Positions 57,203 through 64,000 of a DNA stretch of 64,000 nt are shown here, in pieces. The stretch's first letter is position 1; every line of letters begins with the position of its first letter. A program made the position numbers and the translations under genes. The notes below the pieces were generated by a model. It had not been told where the DNA came from, searched no databases, and was given only the letters and a program-made list of their open reading frames with translations. Source of the stretch: Saprolegnia diclina VS20 (taxonomy: Eukaryota > Oomycota > Saprolegniomycetes > Saprolegniales > Saprolegniaceae); contig NW_008246068.1 in assembly GCF_000281045.1 (NCBI RefSeq), positions 508,559 through 572,558 on the forward strand. Direction: 5' to 3'.

Positions 57203-57733
57203 ATGAAGTTCCTCACGATTGCCGCTGCGTTCGCCGCCACTGCGCTCGCCCACGAAGGCCACGACCACAGCGACCACGTCGACTGCAGCACGGAGCAAGC
57301 CGCGACGATCAAGACCTTCTTGAGCACGCCGCCGCCGGCCGCGTGCACCAGCGTGTGGACGGCGCAGCCGACCCTCGACCAGCTTGCCACGTATTTTGCG
57401 AAAAACCCGGCGTCGGTCGCCAAGCTCTGCGCCAACGCCGGCTGCAAGACGTACTTTACCGGCATGGCCGCGCTCCCCGACTGCATGTACATGATCCCGA
57501 GCACCTCGATCGAAGCCAACTTTAAGGACGGCGCCAAGGATGCGCTCGAAGGCTGCGGCAGCTCCAACTCGACGGCCCCCACCAATGGCACGACGATCAC
57601 GACGCCGGCGCCGACCGCGGCCAAGACCACGGCCCCGACTTCTGCCCCGACGGCCAAGCCGTCGTCGGCCAACGCGCTCGCCGCCTTCTCGCTCTCGGCG
57701 GCCGTCGCCACGGTGGCCGCGGCCCTCGCGTAA
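57203..57733 (+). CDS. Elicitin-like secreted protein with GPI-type C-terminus
   Basis: Single exon, 176 aa. The signal peptide is 'MKFLTIAAAFAATALA', followed by a short His-rich stretch and an elicitin domain with six Cys ('VDCST', 'AACTS', 'KLCAN', 'AGCKT', 'PDCMY', 'EGCGS'), the spacing class of oomycete elicitin-like proteins that bind sterols/lipids. A Thr/Pro/Ala-rich linker (likely O-glycosylated) and a hydrophobic C-terminus ('ALAAFSLSAAVATVAAALA') suggest GPI anchoring at the cell surface. Canonical elicitins are recognised by plant hosts; whether this divergent member is has no support here. Confidence 0.85.
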   Translation: MKFLTIAAAFAATALAHEGHDHSDHVDCSTEQAATIKTFLSTPPPAACTSVWTAQPTLDQLATYFAKNPASVAKLCANAGCKTYFTGMAALPDCMYMIPSTSIEANFKDGAKDALEGCGSSNSTAPTNGTTITTPAPTAAKTTAPTSAPTAKPSSANALAAFSLSAAVATVAAALA

Positions 57734-58147
57734 TCCAATCGAACGTTTAGTCGATCGGTCCTACTACTGGGTGCTGACGACCCCGTTGATGTCTCGTCTC
57801 TATTCTCAATACAGTGCATTTTAACGTGTTTCATCCACTGTTTCTGGCACGAGGCAACCGGCATACTTTGGAGCGTATTGTTCGTCGCTACACGCCGCTG
57901 CACAGCTCACCGCCGCCTCGGTGAGCTATGGCGGTCTCGCGGCTCGTCGACGCACCGGCCGAGTCACGGACAAGCTTGGACCTCCTCCTGACATGGATTC
58001 AGGCACCCAATTGAGCGAGTATTGAGAAATGCAGCTCATTTGAGATATTTACGATACATTCCATGTCACGGCGTTCTTAACCGGATGCCATGTGCGTACT
58101 TAGCCGAGGCAGTAGCCGTGAAATGGTCAGTGGCAAGTTGCAACACG
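57734..58147. other. Intergenic, no recognised content
   Basis: About 410 bp between the elicitin-like gene and the 7TM gene; no motif found. The reading frame of the 7TM gene is open upstream to 58022, but the conserved part starts later. Confidence 0.55.
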
Positions 58148-59173
58148 ATGAGCGTGCACGAGATGGCTGCTGCGCTCGCCGTGGCCAGCGGCCGCCAGCT
58201 CAGCGACGCCAGCGCCGGCCCCGATCCGAAGGAGCCGATCGAGATGATCATGCTCTACACGGTCGCGCTCGCGCTCTCGTCCAGTATGTGCTTTGTCACG
58301 TGCCTCACGGTCTTCAAGTGGGCGTCGGTCCACGCCAACGCGTGCCATGGCACATTCTTCATGTTCTTTGTGAGCAAAGGCCTCTGGTTCTTCGTACGGC
58401 TCGTGTACACCTTTAGCATGTACCTCAACGGACGTGTGCCCAATTTGCGCGTCCCGACGATCCTCTTCTCGCGCGTCGTGTCCGACTCGTGCACGATCGC
58501 GGCCTGCTCGTGGTTCATTGCGTCCGTCTACGAGCTGCAGCGATGGGTCTTTCGCCCGCGCTCGGCCATTGAGAGCCGCCGCGCCATGCGGCGCTACAAC
58601 CTCACCTGCTATGGCCTCGCGCTCCTCTACCTCTTGCCGGTCGGTACCGTTAGCTACGTCGAGCTCACCGAGCACGATGAGCCACAAGAAAACGACTTGA
58701 CGACGACGCTGTACTACACGGCGATGGTCATCTTTGTCATCCGCATGGTCTCGATCGTGTATCCGATGGGCGTCGCGGTCGCCCTGCACCTGCGCGGCGA
58801 CGACATCAAGGACAGCATCGGCGACGCGGTCCTCGACGGCCACTCGTTTCGCAACATTCGGCTTGTCGTGACCGTCTTTTGCGTCCTCAACATCCCGTTC
58901 TTGTTTGTCGACAGCCACCTCTTCTCGCTCGACACGATGAGTTCGTCGTCGGCCGTGATTCTGCGCGCGTGCTTTCGCATGCTGCCCTACTCGAGCGGTG
59001 CAGCGACCTCGTTTGTCATGGGGTATTATCTCACGGGCTTTGACGAATTTTACAAAGTCAAGCGCGAGCCGCCGACGGTGCGCGCCCACGACTCGGCGTC
59101 CGCGTCATTTGCGTCCTTCGAGTGCCACATGACGATCCGCAACCAGCACTCGTTCTTTGTCGTGTCCGATTGA
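58148..59173 (+). CDS. Seven-transmembrane receptor-like protein
   Basis: Single exon, 341 aa from the ATG at 58148 (an in-frame ATG at 58022 would add 42 residues with no hydrophobic segment). About seven hydrophobic helices can be placed: 'MIMLYTVALALSSSMCFVTC', 'GTFFMFFVSKGLWFFVRLVY', 'VVSDSCTIAACSWFIASVY', 'YGLALLYLLPVGTV', 'LYYTAMVIFVIRMVSIVYPM', 'IRLVVTVFCVLNIPFLFV' and 'MLPYSSGAATSFVMGYYLTG'. Topology and size suit a GPCR-like receptor, but no class signature (DRY, NPxxY, cAMP-receptor motif) is clear. It probably sits in the plasma membrane; the ligand is unknown. Confidence 0.75.
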   Translation: MSVHEMAAALAVASGRQLSDASAGPDPKEPIEMIMLYTVALALSSSMCFVTCLTVFKWASVHANACHGTFFMFFVSKGLWFFVRLVYTFSMYLNGRVPNLRVPTILFSRVVSDSCTIAACSWFIASVYELQRWVFRPRSAIESRRAMRRYNLTCYGLALLYLLPVGTVSYVELTEHDEPQENDLTTTLYYTAMVIFVIRMVSIVYPMGVAVALHLRGDDIKDSIGDAVLDGHSFRNIRLVVTVFCVLNIPFLFVDSHLFSLDTMSSSSAVILRACFRMLPYSSGAATSFVMGYYLTGFDEFYKVKREPPTVRAHDSASASFASFECHMTIRNQHSFFVVSD

Positions 59174-59284
59174 GGACACATGTATAGACTTAGTAAGAAA
59201 ATGAATCTACAATTTTTGATTAAGACATAGTGTCCACACTCTTGCACGGAAAGCACGTCGATCGCGAACACTCGAAACTATACG

Positions 59285-59895
59285 CTAGACGTCGTACTTG
59301 GCGAGCAACTTGGTGGCGTCACGCAGTGCCTTGAACTCGAGGTTGTTGCCGCTCGGGTCCTTGAGAAACATCTTCCACTGCTCGCCATGCGTGCCTTCGT
59401 AGCGCACGTGGGGCTTGATGTGGAAGGTCACTCGCTGGGTCGTGAGGTGCTTTGCGAGCCACTGGAACTCGGGGACACTCAAGCAGACGCCGAAATGCGG
59501 CATGGGAATCTCATCATGAGCTACACATCGACTTGTAGTCGGCGCCACCGCAAATACGAGTTCGTACCCACGGGCAAGTCGAGGCACCGGTACGTCGGGC
59601 CGGCATCGTGGATCACGAGCTGGTGTCCCCACATGTTATAAATCTATTCGCATTGGATCAGCGATCAGCCGAGATGTCGGAGGGAGCCTGGTACCTGGTA
59701 CTGGGTCGTCCCGTGACCTTCCTGGAGCGCCAGGATCGTGCCGTAAAAGTGCTTGGCTAAACGACATATGCGTGGGTTGGAGGTTGAGCAAATGTGAGCT
59801 ATTGTACCTTCTTTCATGCTGTGGACGGGCACAGCGAGATGGAACGGCGCCATTGGTGCCGCCTGCTTCTCATCGACAGTCTCGGGTTTCGACAT
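59285..59895 (-). CDS. VOC-family protein 2
   Basis: Exons 59895-59808, 59756-59695, 59643-59568, 59520-59285; 153 aa. Same fold as the gene at 50141: 'APFHLAVPVHSMKE', 'KHFYGTILALQEGHGTT', 'WGHQLVIHDAGPTYRCLD', 'HFGVCLSVPEFQWLA', 'KDPSGNNLEFKALRD'. There is no obvious presequence, so it is probably cytosolic. Its second exon is 62 nt, as in the other two paralogues, and intron phases are 1, 0, 1 in all three. Glyoxalase I or a related isomerase/dioxygenase activity is possible; the substrate is unknown. Confidence 0.88.
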
Positions 59896-60122
59896 GGTCA
59901 CTTGGCCACTGGCCAAGGACACCAACGCGCCGTTGGCCTAAAAATATACGCGGATGATGGCGCCTTGCCAACGCTCGATGCTAAACTCGTCCTGCTGCGT
60001 ATGCTTGCTCCTTAGAAAATGACCGTCCCGGCGTTTCCCGAGCGACATACCCAGCTTGGACTGTATCAATCTATCGAGCTGAATCGACACAAATCAAAAG
60101 AATATATAAAATTCAGATGGAT
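59896..60122. other. Spacer between VOC paralogues 2 and 3
   Basis: A 227-bp gap between two genes in the same direction, presumably the promoter of VOC 2 and the 3' end of VOC 3. Nothing else is seen. Confidence 0.5.
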
Positions 60123-60726
60123 TTACGTCTCGCTGTAAGCGGTAAACATCGCTTCGGGGTGGACGTACGCCTTGAACTCGAGGTTGTTGCCACTCGGATC
60201 GCGAAAAAAGATCTTCCACTGCTCCCCGGGACGACCAGCGTACCGCACGTGGGGCTTGTGTACGATCTGGACGCCCTTGTGTGACGCGACCCGGGCACAG
60301 AGCGCGTGGAACACGGGCACGGTCAAGCACAAGCCAAAGTGGGGCATGGGCACGTCGTCGTGCTCTATTTGAGAGGACTTTGTACAGGCATGTTGGCGGG
60401 CGAAATTGCAGTACCATTGACGATCTCTAGCGCCCGGTAGGTAGGGCCCGCATCGTGGAGCACCAGTTGGTGGCCGTACATGTTGAGCATCTGCAGAGAC
60501 CATTTGCTTGTGTGTCGTAAGACATAGTGTACGAGGTCATACCTGCCAGTACTTGGACGACGCGCCGTCCGTGCAGCCGAGCGCATCTTTGTAAAATGCT
60601 GTGGCTACAAAAGATGTCAAAGCGGGAGGTCGGCAGGGTGATTGTACCGAGCGGGAGATCGTGGACGGCGATCGCGAGGTGGAACGGGGGCATGTACGCG
60701 CTGGACGATGGCAACGCAGGGCTCAT
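60123..60726 (-). CDS. VOC-family protein 3
   Basis: Exons 60726-60648, 60604-60543, 60490-60415, 60364-60123; 152 aa. It carries the same landmarks: 'PPFHLAIAVHDLPL', 'TAFYKDALGCTDGASSKYWQ', 'YGHQLVLHDAGPTYRALE', 'PMPHFGLCLTVPVFHALC', 'RDPSGNNLEFKAYVHPEA'. It is the direct neighbour of VOC 2, and the identical intron plan shows a tandem duplication. No targeting peptide. Function as for the family; the substrate is unknown. Confidence 0.88.
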
Positions 60727-62144
60727 GGCGCGAGGTGGTAACTTCAAGAGTGCGCTGGTTCAACAGCAATCCAGCTGCCACGTTTTTAGACGCGGAAAGT
60801 TGAAGTGCGCATTGCGGAAAGGCTATGGACGCGTGCACGTGCACTTCAAGTGCTCGCACTTGAAAATGCTATCACGCGATTCGACAAGCAAAGAACGCAA
60901 TTCTCCAATTTTCCGCGCGCTGATTTGCTGGTCGAGTAGCGAGAAGCAACCTGGTTCTTACGGTACACCCCGCGTTGTCCTCCGATCAGGTTGATCGACC
61001 AGTCTTGCGAAATGATAATATAATTTTGTGAAATGATCGCTCGGCCAGGAAAAATGTACTGTGGTCGCACGACAACGTCACTGTGCAATGATCAATATAC
61101 GCACTTCTTACGGGCTGGACTACGACGCACATGCATCACTGTGGACCATCTATCATTCCTGAATGATTGGAGTGATAGGAGACAGCCGCGGAAGCTTTTA
61201 CCAGCAATAAATCACCAGGTCGACGCTGAAATTTCCTCCTCGTTGCTGGCTTTGAACAAGCAACGTGGAGGAATTGGACTGACGAGCCAGGGGCTCGAGA
61301 CGCTACAGTGGAGTTGGTTGTTCAACCACGGTATTCTACCAATACGAGCAGCCGCAATACCCGAGCTCGTTCGTGTCTGGTCATGCTATCGTAGACCGCA
61401 CACTCGATACATAGATAGCTTCTCTCGCCCGTCAACGCGTTCCTAGCTATGCCACTTGGACTCGATCTTGACCTCAGCTTTCTGGAGTAAGCAGTGGTTG
61501 GCGGCTCGTGAGGCGGGTCCAAGCCATTCCGATGCAAATGGGAATGCTGGTCGCTACCGCTGTATCCCATGCTGGCGCCGGACCCTGTCGCTCACAGATA
61601 GGAGTTCGAACACGGTGGTCAACCTCCTAGACACGACGTCACATGCAATCTATACGCAAAATAGAAAAAGCCCGGCAAATCGAGTGAGCCCATGTGCTGG
61701 CTTCCCTACGACACACGCGCGAAGATTCCTTTTTGATTCACCCACACTTGACTTGGAGGAGGCGACGCACGAGCTGCAAGGAGCTGCTGTGGCGCTCACG
61801 CGTTGCGACCTCTGAACCCACGACACCATCTGCTCGTTCACAACCAGCGGCAACCGCACGTGTCCAGCCGAATCTGGGATGGAGCTCGGCCGTTCTCATA
61901 TCGTTTTGTGCTATATGAGGCGTCCCTGTCGTTGCGAGACAGGCTTCTTGCCGCTCGAAAGTGTCGGTTGTTCCAGCGTCCGTTGCGATACTCGAAGGAA
62001 CTACCTTTGGCGACCCAGTTTGCACCATAGTTGTCCATTGAATCTGATGCAGATTCGAATCCGGGGGCCAACGAATCTTGAATGGACCTGTAATGGATGT
62101 CGATGGTGGCAACGTCAAGTCGCTGCATGAACCTGCGCTCCATG
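60727..62144. other. Gene-poor stretch with a possible non-LTR retroelement relic
   Basis: About 1.4 kb without a recognised gene. The plus-strand ORF 61033-61446 contains 'NKQRGGIGLTSQGLETLQWS', which resembles the GG-x-G-L segment after the reverse-transcriptase domain of LINE elements. There is no RT catalytic motif, endonuclease or poly-A tail, so any element is badly decayed. The rest shows short unrelated ORFs. Confidence 0.35.
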
Positions 62145-62157
62145 TCATTTTCAAATT
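62145..62157 (+). promoter_or_regulatory. Inr-like element upstream of the purple acid phosphatase gene
   Basis: TCATTTTCAAATT lies 21-33 nt upstream of the ATG at 62178 and resembles the oomycete initiator. Similarity and position only. Confidence 0.45.
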
Positions 62158-62177
62158 AGCGACCAACACGTCTCATC

Positions 62178-63980
62178 ATGAAGTTCGCCGCGTGTCTTGT
62201 TGCGCTGGCGACCGCCGTCGCATCGGACGAAAGCCCGTCGTGGGTCGGCGGCCTCGGCACGATTCACTCGGTCGCCGATAGTTGCATTGAAAACGACGTG
62301 CATGTGTGTGCGTACCACGCCCGGAGCCGGCAGCTCGGCGCCAGCGCGGCCGCGTCGATCACTCTCTCGTCGACGTCGATCCCGCACCTCTCGACCCTCA
62401 ACGTCACCTTCCAAGTCGAGTCGCCGACGCCGAACGACCGCATCACCGCCTACTGCGCGTCCAGCGTCAACAGCACCGTCGACAGCGACTACATGGACTT
62501 TCAGCCGACCAAGGGGGTCGCCAGCGCCACGCTCACCTTTGGGCCGCTCGTCAATATGCGGTGCGACTACCAGTTTCGGTACCAAAAAGAAACCAGCCCC
62601 AAGACGTTCGTGACGGTCGCGACCAGCCCCGTCGTGACCATGACGGCCGGCGTCACCGAGCCGCTCCAAGTGCACATTGCACTGACGGGCAAGGCCGACG
62701 AGATGCGCATCATGTGGACGTCCGGGTCCGTCGCCGCACCGCGCGTGCGCTACGGCATTGCGCGCGACAACTGCGGCGGTGGCGACCTCGACAAGTCAGC
62801 GATTGCCTCGAGCAGCTCGTATGCCGCGTCCGACATGTGCGGGGCACCGGCGTCGACGGTGTCCGCGCAGCGCTTCATTCCAGTCGGTACGCTCTACGAC
62901 GCCGTTCTCACTGGCCTCGCACCCAACGCCAAGGTGGCGTACCAAGTGGGCAGCGACGTCGGCGGGTGGAGCGACGTCTTTACGTTTACCATGCCCGATA
63001 TTGCGTCGCCCAAACCGTCGAGCTTCTTTGTGTTTGGCGACATGGGCACGTGGACCACCGCGACGGGCGGCCTCGGCCTCGACGGGCGGTCGCTCTCGAC
63101 GGCCAAGCGGGTTGCCGACGACATGGTCAACGGACAGTACGTTGCCGCCTTGCACATTGGCGACCTCTCGTACGCCGACAGCGTCGGGTACATCTGGGAG
63201 CAGTTCATGGCACTCGTGCAGCCCATTGCCGCCAAGTTGCCGTATATGGTGAGCGTCGGCAACCACGAGTACGCGTACACGTCGTCGGTGCAAGCGGTCG
63301 ATGTGTCCGGCGAGACCAAGTGCTTCTTTGCGTCGCCCGACATGGCGAAAGCGAGCTCCGGCGGCGAGTGCGGCGTGCCGACCGCGCGCCGGTACCACAT
63401 GCCCAGCAACGGCAACGGCGTGTTTTGGTACAGCTTTGACCTCGGGTTGGCCCACCACGTGGTCGTGAGCAGCGAGCACGATTTCAACGCGGGCAGCCGC
63501 ATGCGCAAGTGGCTGGAAGCCGACTTGGCTGCGGTGAACCGGGCCGCGACGCCGTGGGTCTTCCTCCATGTCCACCGCCCGATGTACGTGTCGATCGACA
63601 CCAAGAACGACCAGGCGTACAACAAGCTGTCGCAGGCCGCGTACGAACCGGTGCTCGCCAAGTTTGGCGTCGACGCCGTCTTTACGGGCCACGTGCACAA
63701 CTACGAACGGACGTGCCCGGTCCTCGGCGGCGTCTGCAAAGTCGCTGGCGACGGCAAGGCATTGGCGCCAACCCACATTATGATTGGCACGGCCGGCAAG
63801 CTCTTGGACGAAGGCGCGAATGTGCCGTCGGCGTGGAGCGTCGCCAAGAAGCACGAGTACGGCTACGGCCGCATGCACCTGCTCAACGCGTCGCACGCGC
63901 ACTTTGAGTTTGTGCGCGACGTTGACGGTGTCGTCTCGGACGACGTCTGGCTCGTCTCGGACCATGCATGGGCAGCGTAA
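62178..63980 (+). CDS. Secreted purple acid phosphatase
   Basis: Single exon, 600 aa. A signal peptide ('MKFAACLVALATAVA') leads into an N-terminal beta region and a PAP Fn3-like domain ('LQVHIALTGKADEMRIMWTS'). The dinuclear-metal phosphatase domain carries all five metal motifs: 'FGDMG', 'GDLSYAD', 'GNHEY', 'LHVHRPMY' and 'GHVHNYERT'. It is the large plant-type PAP class, which hydrolyses phosphomonoesters at acid pH, typically outside the cell or in vacuoles for phosphate scavenging. The C-terminal PAP_C segment ('GYGRMHLLNASHAHFEFV') is complete. All ligands are present, so it is predicted active, unlike the degenerate PhoD-like protein at 36-45 kb. Confidence 0.95.
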   Translation: MKFAACLVALATAVASDESPSWVGGLGTIHSVADSCIENDVHVCAYHARSRQLGASAAASITLSSTSIPHLSTLNVTFQVESPTPNDRITAYCASSVNSTVDSDYMDFQPTKGVASATLTFGPLVNMRCDYQFRYQKETSPKTFVTVATSPVVTMTAGVTEPLQVHIALTGKADEMRIMWTSGSVAAPRVRYGIARDNCGGGDLDKSAIASSSSYAASDMCGAPASTVSAQRFIPVGTLYDAVLTGLAPNAKVAYQVGSDVGGWSDVFTFTMPDIASPKPSSFFVFGDMGTWTTATGGLGLDGRSLSTAKRVADDMVNGQYVAALHIGDLSYADSVGYIWEQFMALVQPIAAKLPYMVSVGNHEYAYTSSVQAVDVSGETKCFFASPDMAKASSGGECGVPTARRYHMPSNGNGVFWYSFDLGLAHHVVVSSEHDFNAGSRMRKWLEADLAAVNRAATPWVFLHVHRPMYVSIDTKNDQAYNKLSQAAYEPVLAKFGVDAVFTGHVHNYERTCPVLGGVCKVAGDGKALAPTHIMIGTAGKLLDEGANVPSAWSVAKKHEYGYGRMHLLNASHAHFEFVRDVDGVVSDDVWLVSDHAWAA

Positions 63981-64000
63981 TCTCTTACGACAAGAGAGAT

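Noticed and set aside
62796-63965. 389-codon minus-strand ORF opposite the purple acid phosphatase
   Set aside because: Shadow of a gene with all five metal motifs; the antisense frame is Arg/His/Val-rich with no domain.

Overview
This is nuclear DNA of an oomycete, most likely a saprolegnian water mould (Saprolegnia/Achlya type). The evidence is dense GC-rich genes, very short spliceosomal introns (about 38-71 nt, mostly starting GTAC and ending TAG), an elicitin-like secreted protein, two zinc-finger proteins of the WRKY19-like HGGG repeat family common in oomycetes, and Inr-like TCATT(T/C) elements just upstream of several start codons. No rRNA, tRNA, CRISPR array or intact transposon was recognised. 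Exon structures were joined by hand from reading frame, GT/AG sites and domain continuity. For almost every gene the spliced length is a whole number of codons.

Layout. 0-13 kb: an unknown coiled-coil protein (possibly cut at the window edge), a GH5 exo-1,3-beta-glucanase, a DNA polymerase X-fold protein that lacks one catalytic Asp, an HSD17B10-type dehydrogenase, a CCHC+CCCH zinc-finger/USP fusion, a ubiquitin-conjugating E2, and an FHA protein ending in two copies of a beta-adaptin-appendage-like domain. 13-20 kb: a 2167-aa Calx-beta surface protein. 20-30 kb: two WRKY19-like zinc-finger genes around a small membrane protein, a glutamine:fructose-6-phosphate amidotransferase with an N-terminal extension, a coiled-coil unknown, and an STPGR/ubiquitin-like protein.

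30-45 kb holds two very large, intron-dense genes in tandem: a 1585-aa EF-hand/dsRBD-like/ankyrin/WW/TRAF-zinc-finger/Gly-rich protein (25 exons) and a 2438-aa EF-hand protein with four tandem degenerate PhoD-phosphatase-like units (29 exons). They are followed tail-to-tail by ELOF1. 46-54 kb: a mitochondrial-type PPR protein, a VOC (glyoxalase-fold) protein and a tandem pair of 3'-5' exonuclease-fold/C2H2 proteins; one copy has intact catalytic residues and the other does not. 54-57 kb is a gene-poor island. 57-64 kb: elicitin-like protein, a 7TM protein, two more VOC paralogues, a region with a possible retroelement relic, and a secreted purple acid phosphatase.

There is no operon-like pathway; neighbours mostly act in unrelated processes. 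The theme is lineage-specific multidomain scaffolds built from enzyme folds that have lost catalytic residues (PolX-like, PhoD-like, exonuclease-like). These are the best candidates for undescribed biology in the window.
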